NCBI GenBank assembly: GCA_964437515.1
Contig: CAYTHB010000008.1
Span: 1 to 64,000, forward strand
Length of the DNA stretch: 64,000 bases
Origin: Sterolibacterium sp964437515
GTDB lineage: Bacteria; Pseudomonadota; Gammaproteobacteria; Burkholderiales; Rhodocyclaceae
Reading direction: 5' to 3'
Within the stretch, counting starts at the first letter, position 1. Each line of letters opens with the position of its first letter. The position numbers and the translations under genes are program-made. Positions 1-8,898 of the stretch are shown here, one piece after another. Below the pieces are notes generated by a model. The model was not told the origin of the DNA. It was given only the letters and a program-made list of their open reading frames with translations, and did not search any database.

Positions 1-79
1 GGAGCACTGCTCCGTGCCGCCGAAGCCGGACGGCTGTGCAAAGCCGTCCGTGGGGAATGGGTGGGTGTCTAGGGTAACC
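1..79 (-). repeat. Dispersed intergenic element, long form, cut by the window edge
   Basis: This stretch is the reverse complement of the middle of the long element at 6001-6238. It carries the same two perfect hairpins: the GACGGCT / AGCCGTC stem and the GGAGCA / TGCTCC stem. Similarity stops after GGGTAACC at about 79, so the gene-proximal tip is missing and the other end lies outside the window. Nothing gene-like is visible in 80-284 apart from the Shine-Dalgarno AAGGAG just before the next gene. Confidence 0.75.
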
Positions 80-284
80 TTGCACTCATCAGGCGCCAAG
101 ACAGGCCCTTACGTGGCCTTCCAGAAAATACTCAACGCTGGCCATCCCGATAATTGGGATGCATTGCTCGCGGCAAGTACCCCATTACATCGCCTTACAA
201 AACCAGCGCTGAGGTATCACCCTCTTTTGTCAATTTGCTGCGACAATCACCTTTTCACACTTCATCCTCAAGGAGCAAAGCACC

Positions 285-896
285 ATGAAACGTATGCAAA
301 AAATCATCGTTGGCATCGCCGCCTTCAGCGCATTGGGGCTTATGGCTGAAACGACGCTCGCTCAACCCGGTGGCTGGGGCATGATGGGCGGCCCCGGAAA
401 CTGTCCATCCGAGCATGGCATGATGCGCGGCAAAATGCAGGGGAAAACCGGAGCACCTGATTTTGCAGCGGCAGCCTCTGCCCGCCTTGACAAGTTCAAG
501 GCCGATCTGAAAGTTACGGCAGCGCAAGATGCCGCTTGGCAAGCCTTCGTTGGCAAGGCCAAGCAGCAGATTGAAAGCATGCAGACCATGTGCCCGCAGG
601 CGCAGACTCAGCCTCCCGCAAGCAAGGCTGCTACACTTTCAGCCCCTGAGCGTATGGACAAAGGCATCGAGTTCATGAAGCAGCGACTGGCCAATATGGA
701 AACCATGAATGCTGCGCTGAAAGATCTTTACGCCGTGCTCACCCCGGAGCAGAAAGCCATCGCTGACCAGCATTTTGAACGCCATCACGGGCCTCAAGGC
801 GGACAAAAACGCATGATGCGCAACAACCCTGCCCCCGCTGGCAATGCAGCTCCCGCACCTGCTGCTGCACCTGCTGCTGCACCTGCCGCAAAGTAA
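285..896 (+). CDS. Spy/CpxP-like LTXXQ-motif periplasmic protein
   Basis: This 203-residue protein has a cleavable signal peptide ending near AETTLAQ (about residue 26). A Met/Gly-rich segment (WGMMGG, HGMMRGKMQGK) follows, then a helical region with the LTPEQ signature near residue 150, as in the Spy/CpxP superfamily of periplasmic chaperones. The Met- and His-rich stretches suggest metal contact but do not prove it. The tail is a low-complexity Ala/Pro run from direct repeats of a GCACCTGCTGCT unit. The start is set by ATG with AAGGAG about 12 bp upstream. It stands alone, so no operon context helps. Confidence 0.7.
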   Translation: MKRMQKIIVGIAAFSALGLMAETTLAQPGGWGMMGGPGNCPSEHGMMRGKMQGKTGAPDFAAAASARLDKFKADLKVTAAQDAAWQAFVGKAKQQIESMQTMCPQAQTQPPASKAATLSAPERMDKGIEFMKQRLANMETMNAALKDLYAVLTPEQKAIADQHFERHHGPQGGQKRMMRNNPAPAGNAAPAPAAAPAAAPAAK

Positions 897-954
897 TTGT
901 TTCCTGATTCATTGCGAAGATCAGGTGTAAAAGCCTGATCCACCGCCTTCAACC

Positions 955-1302
955 ATGCCCCATTCGCAAGGCCAATCACGCAATCATGATCTGCGCTCGC
1001 TCAAGCATCTGGAGCGCAGCATCGAAGCTCGCCTCAAGATTGATCACCATTTAGGTGAACAAGACAAACGTGAAATTGATCTAGCTGTTTGTTTTCCCGC
1101 AGGAAAATTCATGCTGGACGGGGTCATTACAGATATACAGCAGACGTTGGATCCCGAAGTCATGCGCGGCAATGTGATGCAGGGCGGGCAATGCACAGGG
1201 TTGATCTACATCAACGTACCGCGCAAAAAATGTACTTTGATCGACAACCCGGTGCATCTTTTTGCAGCCCATCCTTCTTGGGTGCAGCAGAGCGCGGACT
1301 GA
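955..1302 (+). CDS. Hypothetical protein, doubtful
   Basis: This 115-codon open frame fills the gap between the Spy-like gene and the convergent pit gene. I recognise no family. Residues 40-100 have an ordinary globular composition (AVCFPAGKFMLDGVI, LIYINVPRKKC) but the first 35 residues are charged and irregular. There is no good Shine-Dalgarno before the ATG at 955, and internal starts are possible. A shorter minus-strand frame overlaps 1081-1272 and cannot be excluded. Treat the whole 897-1317 stretch as possibly non-coding. Confidence 0.25.
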   Translation: MPHSQGQSRNHDLRSLKHLERSIEARLKIDHHLGEQDKREIDLAVCFPAGKFMLDGVITDIQQTLDPEVMRGNVMQGGQCTGLIYINVPRKKCTLIDNPVHLFAAHPSWVQQSAD

Positions 1303-1317
1303 ATCACCATGATCCGC

Positions 1318-2328
1318 TCAAAGCACCATGCGCCCCAGCCACCAGGCAATGGCGGCAATCAGCGCACTGCAGGGAATGGTGAGTATCCACGCCCAGACGA
1401 TGGTTCCCGCGATACCCCAGCGCACCTTGCGTGCATCGGTGGTCGAACCGACCCCGACAATCGCACCGGTAATCGTGTGCGTCGTCGATACGGGGATACC
1501 CAGCGCAGTCGCCAAAAACAGTGTCATCGCACCGCCGCTTTCGGCACAGAAGCCGCCTACGGGCTTGAGCTTGGTGATTTTCTGCCCCATGGTCTTGACG
1601 ATGCGCCAACCACCAAACAGCGTACCGATCCCCATGGCAAGATAGCAAGTCACAATCACCCAGATGGGCGGCGTAGTATCACTGGTCGAGGCGTGTCCTG
1701 CTGCGATCAACAACATCCAGATAATCCCCATTGTCTTTTGCGCGTCATTACCGCCATGCCCCAAGCTATACAGCGAGGCGGAGACCAGTTGCAAACGGCG
1801 GAACCAGCGATCGACACGGCGCGGCGTAGTGCGGAAGAACACCCATGAAACCGCCAGCATCATGAAAGAGCCCAGCAGAAACCCCAGTAATGGGGAAATC
1901 AATATGAACGCCACGGTTTTGCCCACACCCGACCAGATCAATGCCCCCGAGCCAGCCTTGGCAGCACCGGCTCCCACCAAACCACCGATCAACGCATGAG
2001 AAGAACTCGACGGAATACCGTAATACCAGGTAATCAGATTCCACGAAACCGCCCCAACCAAGGCACCAAAAATGACGTAATGATCGACGATGCCAGGATC
2101 AATCGTGCCTTTCCCTATGGTGGCAGCGACCTTGAGCTGAAAGACAAACAGCGCGATGACATTGAAGAAAGCCGCAAAAGCCACAGCATGATGTGGCTTG
2201 AGCACACCCGTAGAAACGACGGTAGCAATCGAGTTGGCGGCATCATGAAAGCCGTTCATGAAATCGAACAGCAGTGCCAGTGCCACCAGCACGACGACCA
2301 CCCAGAGACCGATGTCCAGCGAATGCAT
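1318..2328 (-). CDS. pit: Inorganic phosphate transporter, PiT family
   Basis: This 336-residue polytopic inner-membrane protein carries both PiT signature repeats. The N-terminal one is FMNGFHDAANSIATVVSTG (about residues 24-42); the matching C-terminal repeat is GIPVSTTHTITGAIVGVG. The family moves phosphate with a proton or divalent metal ion. The central part includes YSLGHGGNDAQKTMG, typical of bacterial members. The DUF47 gene lies immediately upstream on the same strand, the usual pairing in which DUF47 modulates Pit. Length fits the short bacterial PiT class. Confidence 0.92.
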   Translation of the reverse strand: MHSLDIGLWVVVVLVALALLFDFMNGFHDAANSIATVVSTGVLKPHHAVAFAAFFNVIALFVFQLKVAATIGKGTIDPGIVDHYVIFGALVGAVSWNLITWYYGIPSSSSHALIGGLVGAGAAKAGSGALIWSGVGKTVAFILISPLLGFLLGSFMMLAVSWVFFRTTPRRVDRWFRRLQLVSASLYSLGHGGNDAQKTMGIIWMLLIAAGHASTSDTTPPIWVIVTCYLAMGIGTLFGGWRIVKTMGQKITKLKPVGGFCAESGGAMTLFLATALGIPVSTTHTITGAIVGVGSTTDARKVRWGIAGTIVWAWILTIPCSALIAAIAWWLGRMVL

Positions 2329-2383
2329 GGATGCTAGAAATGACTAAGAAAAATGGAAATGAAAACGAATGGGGAAAATGCGG

Positions 2384-3022
2384 TCAGGAGTTTTCCAGTA
2401 CGATGCCTTCGACAAGATTGGCAACATCCTCGCAGCGATCGGTAATGGTTTCCAGCAATTCGTAAAGCGTTTTGAACTTGATGACCTGTCGCATATCCGG
2501 CTCCTCACGGAACAGGCGCGAAATGGCTGAGCGCATGACATGGTCGGCATCTGACTCCAGATGATCGATATCGCGACAGGCATTCATGATGGTCTGCGCA
2601 TGTTCCATGTTCGACAGCAACTCAACGGCTGCCTTTACCCGCTCGCAGCAGGATTGACAGATTTCCGCCAGTAGACGCGCCTCCTGGGTCACCTCGCGGA
2701 TATCGTAGAGCACCAATGATTCGGCAACATCCTGGATCAGATCGAGAATGTCATCCATATTGGAAATCAACTGATGGATGCTATCCCGATCAAAGGGCGT
2801 AATGAAGGTGCGATGCAAGAGCGTGATTGTTTCATGCGTGATCTGATCTGCACGCTTCTCTATGGCATCGATAGTTTTGGCATGCTGATCGGCACTGGGC
2901 ACGGTATCGCCCAGCTTCGCCAACAGTGCGTTGAGTTCTCGCCCTCCGGCGACGATCTGTTCTGCGTGTGCATTGAACAGCTCGAAAAACTTGCCTTCCA
3001 AAGGCATGAAACGCCCGAACAT
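2384..3022 (-). CDS. DUF47 / PhoU-like Pit accessory protein
   Basis: This 212-residue all-helical protein of the TIGR00153/DUF47 family is distantly related to PhoU. The ATG at 3022 gives MFGRFMPLEGKFFELFNAHA, the canonical family beginning; upstream codons to 3070 do not match the family and are left out. Acidic clusters such as HLESDADHVM are conserved metal-binding type sequences. It sits 55 bp upstream of pit and is probably co-transcribed. The likely role is regulation of Pit activity, inferred from family and position. Confidence 0.9.
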   Translation of the reverse strand: MFGRFMPLEGKFFELFNAHAEQIVAGGRELNALLAKLGDTVPSADQHAKTIDAIEKRADQITHETITLLHRTFITPFDRDSIHQLISNMDDILDLIQDVAESLVLYDIREVTQEARLLAEICQSCCERVKAAVELLSNMEHAQTIMNACRDIDHLESDADHVMRSAISRLFREEPDMRQVIKFKTLYELLETITDRCEDVANLVEGIVLENS

Positions 3023-3173
3023 TTGGTTTCTTCTAATCAGGAAAGGCGCGATATTACCAACTAATTTCACCTTGCTGTTGAATAAATTTCAATCATTTTA
3101 CGATGTTACAATGTGAGGTTTCCCCAAATGTTCCGCACAATATTCCGTCCTCCCTTTCCTGTAGGCGCACCGC

Positions 3174-4355
3174 ATGAAACGCACCCGCACTTCCCGTACC
3201 TCCCGCGCCACCCCGGATTTTGAACAGCTGATCCAGCTGGCTCAAGGACTCGGACTTTCCTGCTGCCGTATTGAGGATGCCCACTGGGAGGCTCGACTGG
3301 CTCCGCTAATCGACCAGATTCTGAAGGAAGGCGATGAATCCACGCTCTCCACAGCACTTGAGCATCTCTTCAATAAAAAAGCGGCTGACCGTGCTTATAA
3401 CGCACTGGCTGAAATGATCGAAAGTCGTTGCGAGATCCGCACACACGCCTCTTCCAGTCTGCTCCTCTTCAACGCGCCTCTTTTGGCGTGGTCACGTTAT
3501 GGGATTCCATGCGGAACCCTTTCAGCCTCCATCATGGCCAATCTGCGCGTTCATCTACAAGCGCACGTTTTTGCCGAAGGCGTAAAAATCGCGCTAGCTG
3601 ACTATCTCTACAGCCCGGACCAACTGCCCCAAGGTTACTGCCAGACCGCTGAACTCACGGATCGACTCGGGGCATGTGCTGCGCACAATCGCGATTTGTC
3701 CATCGAAACCGAACAGATGCCGGAAACCACTCAGTTTCTATCCGATACTCGACATCTCGTGGGGGTGGCACTCATCAATCCAGGGGCACCGTTATTTCGC
3801 TGGCAAGAAGAAGATGCCCAAAACAATCACAATCGGGATCATGTCCTTCAACAATGGAGCAGCCAGGCGGGTGAAGCTCTGCGTCCCATGCTCACGGGGT
3901 GTGCCAGCGAGCTCTTGTTGCCGCTGTCCTACCACGCGGCCTGCCGCATGTCCGACCGTCTCTCACGCAGCTACTCATTACGCGCATCGGTTGCTTTTCT
4001 CAATGCCACACTCAACATCCAGGCCGATGCGCTGTGCGCCACCATTGCGCCTTTCTATGAGCAGGAGCTGACGGAATATCGTGTCGGCTTCTCCTTGAAA
4101 GACAGTAATCAAGTCATCCACGGCGTTGTCTGGCCCTTGCTGGATGAGGAAGATTCCAATATGGACACACCCGCCTACATCGAAACTTTGCTGCGTGAGG
4201 TGGGAGTCAAGCAGATTCTGCAAATCGACCACCGCCTACCCGTTGAATATTGTGACGATTGCGGCTCCCCCCTCTACCCGAATCCGGAAGGGGAACCCAT
4301 GCACGCCGAATTACCCGAAGACCAAACCGAAACCACCCCACGCCATCTGCATTGA
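3174..4355 (+). CDS. DUF2863 family protein
   Basis: This 393-residue cytosolic protein is of a family I know only from Betaproteobacteria and whose function is unknown. It has no signal peptide and no membrane segment. The C-terminus has a CDDCGSPLYPNPEGE segment resembling a partial zinc ribbon. The start ATG at 3174 follows a basic run (KRTRTSRTSR). It is divergent from the DUF47-pit pair and lies 7 bp before msrB, so the two may be co-transcribed. Confidence 0.8.
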   Translation: MKRTRTSRTSRATPDFEQLIQLAQGLGLSCCRIEDAHWEARLAPLIDQILKEGDESTLSTALEHLFNKKAADRAYNALAEMIESRCEIRTHASSSLLLFNAPLLAWSRYGIPCGTLSASIMANLRVHLQAHVFAEGVKIALADYLYSPDQLPQGYCQTAELTDRLGACAAHNRDLSIETEQMPETTQFLSDTRHLVGVALINPGAPLFRWQEEDAQNNHNRDHVLQQWSSQAGEALRPMLTGCASELLLPLSYHAACRMSDRLSRSYSLRASVAFLNATLNIQADALCATIAPFYEQELTEYRVGFSLKDSNQVIHGVVWPLLDEEDSNMDTPAYIETLLREVGVKQILQIDHRLPVEYCDDCGSPLYPNPEGEPMHAELPEDQTETTPRHLH

Positions 4356-4362
4356 GACGCTC

Positions 4363-4758
4363 ATGCCACCCAAGCTCGTCAAAACCGCAAGCGAATGGCG
4401 CAACCAGCTCACGCCACAGCAATATCAGGTGACACGCGAAAAAGGAACGGAACACGCTTTTACAGGCGCGTACTGGAATCATCACGAAACCGGTTGTTAT
4501 CGCTGCATCTGTTGTAATGAACCGCTGTTCGACTCGAATGACAAATTCGATTCAGGCTGTGGCTGGCCGAGTTTCAGCCAGCCTCACGCCCAAGCACACA
4601 TCGAAGAAGCCGACGATCATAGTCACCAGATGACGCGCACCGAAGTGCTCTGTCAACATTGCGGCGCACATCTTGGACATGTGTTTCCCGATGGCCCTGC
4701 CCCCACGGGCTTGCGCTACTGCATCAACTCCGCATCGCTCCGTTTTGATAAATCCTGA
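4363..4758 (+). CDS. msrB: Peptide-methionine (R)-S-oxide reductase
   Basis: This enzyme reduces the R epimer of methionine sulfoxide in proteins. The 131-residue protein shows two zinc-binding CxxC pairs (CYRCICC near residue 45 and CQHCG near 95), the GCGWPSF motif and the catalytic RYCINSASLRF motif at the C-terminus. The start is placed at ATG 4363 (MPPKLVKTASEW), which gives the normal family length; longer in-frame starts lie inside DUF2863. The neighbours downstream (yciB, yciI, bolA) form a familiar betaproteobacterial block. Confidence 0.95.
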   Translation: MPPKLVKTASEWRNQLTPQQYQVTREKGTEHAFTGAYWNHHETGCYRCICCNEPLFDSNDKFDSGCGWPSFSQPHAQAHIEEADDHSHQMTRTEVLCQHCGAHLGHVFPDGPAPTGLRYCINSASLRFDKS

Positions 4759-4792
4759 GCAACTTACTCAACCATTGTATAATCCTTGAGAT

Positions 4793-5416
4793 ATGAAATT
4801 TCTCTTTGATCTATTGCCGGTCATCCTGTTCTTTCTTTCCTTCAAACTGTCCGAAGGCAAGCCACAGGCAGCGCTCGACTTCATCACCCAAATCCTCGGC
4901 CCGCTAGGCATCGGCGGAGCCATCACGCTCGCGCAAGCCCCCATCCTTGTCGCAACCCTCGTCGTCATCGTCGCCACCGCCCTGCAAATCGCCTGGGTCT
5001 GGCTGCGTCACGGCAAAGTCGACAAAATGCTCTGGGCAAGCCTGGTGCTGGTCGTATTCTTCGGCAGCCTCACGCTGATTTTCCACAATGAAGCATTCAT
5101 CAAATGGAAACCGACCGTTCTCTACTGGCTGTTTGCCTGCGTACTGCTCGGTGCACCCATTCTGATGAAAAAAAATCTGATCCGTGAAATGCTCGAAGCC
5201 CAAATGCAACTACCCGAGCACCTCTGGACCAAACTCAATCTAGCCTGGGGCGGCTTTTTCCTGGCCTTAGGCGGTCTTAACCTGCTGATTGCCTTTGGCC
5301 TGGGGCTTCCCACCGATGTCTGGGTGAATTTCAAGCTCTTCGGCACCATGGGTCTGATGTTTGTCTTCATCATCGGCCAAGGCATTTATCTGTCGAAATT
5401 CATCGAGGAAAAATGA
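4793..5416 (+). CDS. yciB: Inner-membrane-spanning protein YciB (septation protein A)
   Basis: This 207-residue protein has about five to six hydrophobic helices. It shows the family N-terminus MKFLFDLLPVILFFLSFK and the motif GLPTDVWVNFKLFGTMGLM near the C-terminus. YciB/IspA proteins sit in the inner membrane and are linked to cell-envelope synthesis and division, partly through interactions with elongation and division proteins. The stop codon overlaps the yciI start in an ATGA arrangement, indicating translational coupling. Confidence 0.93.
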   Translation: MKFLFDLLPVILFFLSFKLSEGKPQAALDFITQILGPLGIGGAITLAQAPILVATLVVIVATALQIAWVWLRHGKVDKMLWASLVLVVFFGSLTLIFHNEAFIKWKPTVLYWLFACVLLGAPILMKKNLIREMLEAQMQLPEHLWTKLNLAWGGFFLALGGLNLLIAFGLGLPTDVWVNFKLFGTMGLMFVFIIGQGIYLSKFIEEK

Positions 5417-5718
5417 TGCTCTATGCCCTCTATGGTGAAGATGCCGCCCATAGCCTCGAAAAACGTTTATCGGTGCGCGCCGAGCACCTTGCCCGACTAC
5501 AAGCCCTCTATGACCAAGGCCGACTCGTACTCGCCGGCCCCCTGCCCGCCATTGACTCTCCCGACCCAGGCCCCGCAGGTTTCGCAGGCAGCCTGATTGT
5601 TGCTGAATTCGCCTCGCAAGCCGAAGCCGAAGCATGGCTTGCCGCAGATCCCTATGTGGCCGTAGGTGTCTTCAAGCATCACTGGGTACGCCCCTTCAAA
5701 CAGGTTTTCCCCAAATAA
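5413..5718 (+). CDS. yciI: YciI family protein
   Basis: This 101-residue protein has a ferredoxin-like YCII domain, seen in the motifs HLARLQALYDQGRLVLAGPLP and SLIVAEFASQAEAEAWLAADPY. The conserved His and Asp residues of the family are present (HL near residue 24, D near 79). Its enzymatic role is not established; family members include dehydrochlorinase-like folds. The gene begins with tandem ATG codons at 5413 and 5416, the first overlapping the yciB stop. It is followed 12 bp later by a BolA-family gene. Confidence 0.9.
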   Translation: MMLYALYGEDAAHSLEKRLSVRAEHLARLQALYDQGRLVLAGPLPAIDSPDPGPAGFAGSLIVAEFASQAEAEAWLAADPYVAVGVFKHHWVRPFKQVFPK

Positions 5719-5730
5719 AGCCATCACATC

Positions 5731-6003
5731 ATGAGCAAAATCGACACCATCCGTACACGCATGGCCGTACTCGAACCCATCACACTGGAGGTCTTTGACG
5801 ACAGCCATCAACACCACGGCCACGCCGGTTTCATGGCCGACGGCAGCCACTTCCGCATGCAAATCGTTTCCGCACAGTTTGAAGGCAAAAACACCGTCGC
5901 CCGCCATCGCATGGTCTACGCCGCCCTCGGCGAACTCATGAAAGAAGCCATCCACGCGATGAACATTGATGCAAAAACACCGGCAGAGGCACGCGCAATC
6001 TAA
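5731..6003 (+). CDS. bolA: BolA family protein
   Basis: This 90-residue protein carries the BolA/IbaG fold signatures: SHQHHGHAGFMADGSHFRMQIVS around residues 26-48 and RHRMVYAALGELM near 58-70. BolA proteins partner monothiol glutaredoxins and can bind [2Fe-2S] clusters; some act as transcription regulators. The conserved histidines are present (H27, H29, H31). Its TAA stop doubles as the first bases of the dispersed element at 6001, so that element lies flush against the coding end. Confidence 0.92.
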   Translation: MSKIDTIRTRMAVLEPITLEVFDDSHQHHGHAGFMADGSHFRMQIVSAQFEGKNTVARHRMVYAALGELMKEAIHAMNIDAKTPAEARAI

Positions 6004-6238
6004 CGATCATGGTAGCCATCTCCACCCACAAAAGATGAAATAATCGTTACCCGATAACAGATACCAGATACGCTTACCCCACCCATCCCCCACGGACGAC
6101 TTTGCACAGCCGTCCGGCTTCGGCGGCACGGAGCAATGCTCCGTGAAACCCCGCCTACGCCCCCTCAAGGGGCGGCTACTGATTGGTTCGCTACGCTCAA
6201 AGCTTCAACTCAACTCTAATTTTTGTATTTCACGCCAA
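6001..6238 (+). repeat. Dispersed intergenic element, long form (reference copy)
   Basis: This 238-bp element runs from TAACGATCATGGTAGCC to TTTTTGTATTTCACGCCAA. It contains three hairpins: GACGACT...AGCCGTC, CACGGAGCA-A-TGCTCCGTG (a perfect 9-bp stem), and CCCCT-CA-AGGGG. The same order of blocks recurs at 30241-30479; shorter copies lacking the first two hairpins occur at 29987, 54869 and 58424. The first three bases are the stop codon of bolA. No protein is encoded. Confidence 0.85.
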
Positions 6239-6251
6239 TCCTAGGCTCAGG

Positions 6252-7145
6252 CTAAGATGGCTCTACAATCGCTGTCGCCTGCGCTGCCAACAGCATGGCC
6301 TGACGGCTCGATGGGGTTTCCAGACTGATACGCCCCAACACACCATCGCGAAAGTCGGTTAGAAAAATCATTGCGGCACGTTCCAAGTCCAACTCACCCG
6401 CACGCCCTTTGATGAAGCAGCCACGCTTTCTGGCAATGGCTTCAACGATTCCAACCGCATCGAGCCCCGCTGTATCCAAACGATAGCGTGTCGCCACCGC
6501 AGCAGAGTAATGCTCTAGCAAAACTCCCGCCAAAAACACCGCGACTTCTTCATCAATCACCGCATTGCGCCCCACCGCATGGCAGGTAGCAAGCATCAGG
6601 CCATCGCTGAGATGCTCAATCTTCGGCCACAACATTCCCGGCGTATCGACAATCACCTGACGCGGGTTGAGTTCGATGCGCTGCTGCGATTTCGTTACCG
6701 CCGGCTCGTCGCCCACGGCTGCCACGCGCCGCTTGGTGAGGGCATTCATCAGTGTCGATTTGCCCACGTTAGGAATGCCCATAATCATCATGCGTAGCGG
6801 CTTGAGATTGTCATCCCGATGCGGTGCTAGGGCTTGGCACAACGAAGGCACGCGCAAAGCCTCCCCCGGCTTTTTGCAAGAGATCGCTACGGCCTTGACC
6901 CCTTCCTGCGCATTGAAAAAATCCAGCCATGCCCGCGTGGCCTGCGGGTCGGCCAGATCGGCCTTGTTCAGCAATTTGAGACAAGGACGTTGACGAAAGC
7001 GGCGCAGCTCATGAATCATCGGATTGCAGCTAGCCTCAGGAATCCGCGCATCGACGACTTCAATCACCACATCCGTCTGCGCCAGCGTCTCGGCGGCCTT
7101 CTTGCGCGCCTGCGTCATGTGGCCGGGAAACCATTGAATCGCCAT
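6252..7145 (-). CDS. ylqF: Ribosome biogenesis GTPase YlqF/RbgA
   Basis: This 297-residue circularly permuted GTPase has its G-motifs in the order G4 (LNKADLAD), G1 (GIPNVGKSTLMNAL near residue 120) and G3 (DTPGML). That order, and the N-terminus MAIQWFPGHMTQARKK, define the family. It assists late assembly of the 50S subunit. The start is ATG 7145; additional codons upstream to 7190 do not match. It follows the S4-domain gene by 5 bp, so the two are translationally linked. Confidence 0.94.
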   Translation of the reverse strand: MAIQWFPGHMTQARKKAAETLAQTDVVIEVVDARIPEASCNPMIHELRRFRQRPCLKLLNKADLADPQATRAWLDFFNAQEGVKAVAISCKKPGEALRVPSLCQALAPHRDDNLKPLRMMIMGIPNVGKSTLMNALTKRRVAAVGDEPAVTKSQQRIELNPRQVIVDTPGMLWPKIEHLSDGLMLATCHAVGRNAVIDEEVAVFLAGVLLEHYSAAVATRYRLDTAGLDAVGIVEAIARKRGCFIKGRAGELDLERAAMIFLTDFRDGVLGRISLETPSSRQAMLLAAQATAIVEPS

Positions 7146-7150
7146 AATGC

Positions 7151-7384
7151 TTACTCCCCCGCCACAATCACGATACGCTGACCGAAGCACTCGACCACCT
7201 GGCCTGCACGGATTTTCGCAGTCTTGCGCGCTTCGGGTTGGCCATCGACCCGCACTTCGCCATTCGCCACCATCAGCTTGCCCTGCCCGCCGCTACTGGC
7301 GATTCCCGTAAGCTTGAGCAGATTGCACAACGCGACATAAGCCTCATCGCCCTGACCCACGAGTTGAAATTCAATTTCTTGCAT
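7151..7384 (-). CDS. RNA-binding S4-domain protein (YbcJ-like)
   Basis: This 77-residue protein consists of little more than an S4 RNA-binding domain: YVALCNLLKLTGIASSGGQGK, then MVANGEVRVDGQPEARKTAKIRAGQVVE. It matches the small YbcJ/YaaA-type family. The ATG at 7384 gives MQEIEFQLVG. Pairing with the ribosome GTPase gene 5 bp downstream suggests a role in ribosome assembly, but that is inference from position. Confidence 0.88.
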   Translation of the reverse strand: MQEIEFQLVGQGDEAYVALCNLLKLTGIASSGGQGKLMVANGEVRVDGQPEARKTAKIRAGQVVECFGQRIVIVAGE

Positions 7385-7494
7385 GAAATAGGAACCACAA
7401 AAATGCTGAAAAGGCGGCATGATACCGCCCCTATCTATAATCAAACAGCAACAGCACACTATACTGCCGCGCGACTCTGCCACTCTCCCGCATC

Positions 7495-8367
7495 ATGAAA
7501 AAAAACACTATCCCCAAAGAGCAACGTTACGAAGTCCGTCCCGGTCAATCGATCGAATTGCTCAAGGAACTTCACATCCTCACCCGCGACGGCCAAATGA
7601 ATCAAGACAGCCGCCGCAAGCTCAAGCAAATTTACCATTTGATGCAGTTTATCGAACCCTTGCTTGATGAATTGCGTCAGCAGCACAGCCCACTCAACAT
7701 CGTCGACCACGGTGCGGGCAAATCCTATCTGGGATTTATTATCCATGACTTGTACATCCGCCCGCATGCCGCAGGAAGCCGCATTCACGGTATCGAACGT
7801 CGTGCCGAGCTGGTTGAACGCTCGCAAATGCTTGCCCAACGATTCGGCTTTACCGACATGCATTTTCACGCACTCTCTGTTGCCGACTCCATCACCTCTG
7901 CCGCGCTGCCCGAGCGTCCCGACATGGTCACCGCACTGCACGCCTGCGACACCGCCACGGATGATGCGATTGATTTCGCCTTGAAAAAACAGGCGCAAGT
8001 CATCGTCCTGATACCCTGCTGCCAGGCCGAAGTCGCCGCCACCTTACGCCAGCAGAAAGCCACTGCACTCGCACGCGGCACCCTCAGCGAACTATGGCGA
8101 CACCCCCTGCATACCCGTGAATTTGGCAGTCACGTCACCAACGTACTACGCTGCCTGCAACTCGAAGCCCATGGCTATCAAGTCTCGGTCACCGAACTGG
8201 TCGGATGGGAGCACTCTCTAAAAAACGAGCTGATCATCGCCAAACGTAGCCCAGATCGCCCCCGCAAAGTTCCCACACAACGCTTGCAGGAAATGTTGGA
8301 CATGCTGGGGCTTGAAGAACTCAAAACAAGGTTTTATTCCCCGCATGGCTCAACGACTGGGTCTTGA
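7495..8367 (+). CDS. Class I SAM-dependent methyltransferase (Methyltransf_32-like)
   Basis: This 290-residue protein has SAM-binding motif I as VDHGAGKSYLGF (about residues 78-89), motif II with an acidic residue in IHGIERRAELVE, and the motif TALHACDTATDDAI. A conserved IPCCQAE follows, which places it near the Methyltransf_32 group. The substrate is not evident. It is transcribed divergently from the S4-ylqF pair with 110 bp between. Confidence 0.8.
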   Translation: MKKNTIPKEQRYEVRPGQSIELLKELHILTRDGQMNQDSRRKLKQIYHLMQFIEPLLDELRQQHSPLNIVDHGAGKSYLGFIIHDLYIRPHAAGSRIHGIERRAELVERSQMLAQRFGFTDMHFHALSVADSITSAALPERPDMVTALHACDTATDDAIDFALKKQAQVIVLIPCCQAEVAATLRQQKATALARGTLSELWRHPLHTREFGSHVTNVLRCLQLEAHGYQVSVTELVGWEHSLKNELIIAKRSPDRPRKVPTQRLQEMLDMLGLEELKTRFYSPHGSTTGS

Positions 8368-8409
8368 CAGGTAAGCCATTTTTGCAAACACAAAGAATGA
8401 ACCAATTTG

Positions 8410-8506
8410 CATGGCAGCCATCTCAGTCTCACTCAGAGCGAGGCTGTTATTGGCTCGCTCGCTACGCTCGACACCTCAGCTCGACCCTGATTTTTTATTT
8501 CATGCA
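8410..8506 (+). repeat. Degenerate copy of the dispersed element
   Basis: The block order matches the element's two ends (CATGGCAGCCATCTC, then GGCTCGCTCGCTACGCTCGA, then TTTTTATTTCATGC). The central hairpins are absent and many positions differ, so this looks like an old, decaying short copy between the methyltransferase and zinc-ribbon genes. Confidence 0.5.
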
Positions 8507-8526
8507 AACCATAAAGGACTCACACC

Positions 8527-8784
8527 ATGAAATGCCCTCATTGCATAAACACTACGCTGGCAATGACACAGCGTAACGATATTGAAATAGACTATTGTCC
8601 CAATTGCCGTGGAGTCTGGCTTGATCGTGGCGAACTCGACAAAATCATCGAGCGTTCAAACCCGGCTTACCCTGCTTCAACGCAGATGCCCTCTCGTCAC
8701 CCGACCCCACCGCGTGGACATGAAAAAAGTGCTTATTACAAAAAACGCGAAGGATTTTTAAGCGACTTGTTCGACTTCGACTAG
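8527..8784 (+). CDS. Zinc-ribbon (zf-TFIIB type) small protein
   Basis: This 85-residue protein has CPHC near the N-terminus and CPNCRGVWLDRGELDKII at about residues 24-41, the signature of the zf-TFIIB family. Four cysteines would hold one zinc ion. The C-terminal half is basic and Pro/His-rich and ends with the acidic aromatic tail FLSDLFDFD. Function is unknown in the family; nucleic-acid or protein binding is plausible. Confidence 0.87.
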   Translation: MKCPHCINTTLAMTQRNDIEIDYCPNCRGVWLDRGELDKIIERSNPAYPASTQMPSRHPTPPRGHEKSAYYKKREGFLSDLFDFD

Positions 8785-8898
8785 CATTTTCCGCAAATCC
8801 TTCTGCGACCCCATGTCTTATCGTTGAAATCGCTGAAATCAATCCACCGGAACCCCGGCAGATTTTGCAAACTCACCACTATTGACAGGAATACGTTC

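Noticed and set aside
14..349. 111-codon plus-strand frame at the left edge
   Set aside because: Its first part is the dispersed element and its end overlaps the Spy-like gene in another frame.
2328..2384. Terminator between the DUF47 gene and pit
   Set aside because: No stem followed by a T-run in the 55-bp gap, so the two genes are treated as one unit.
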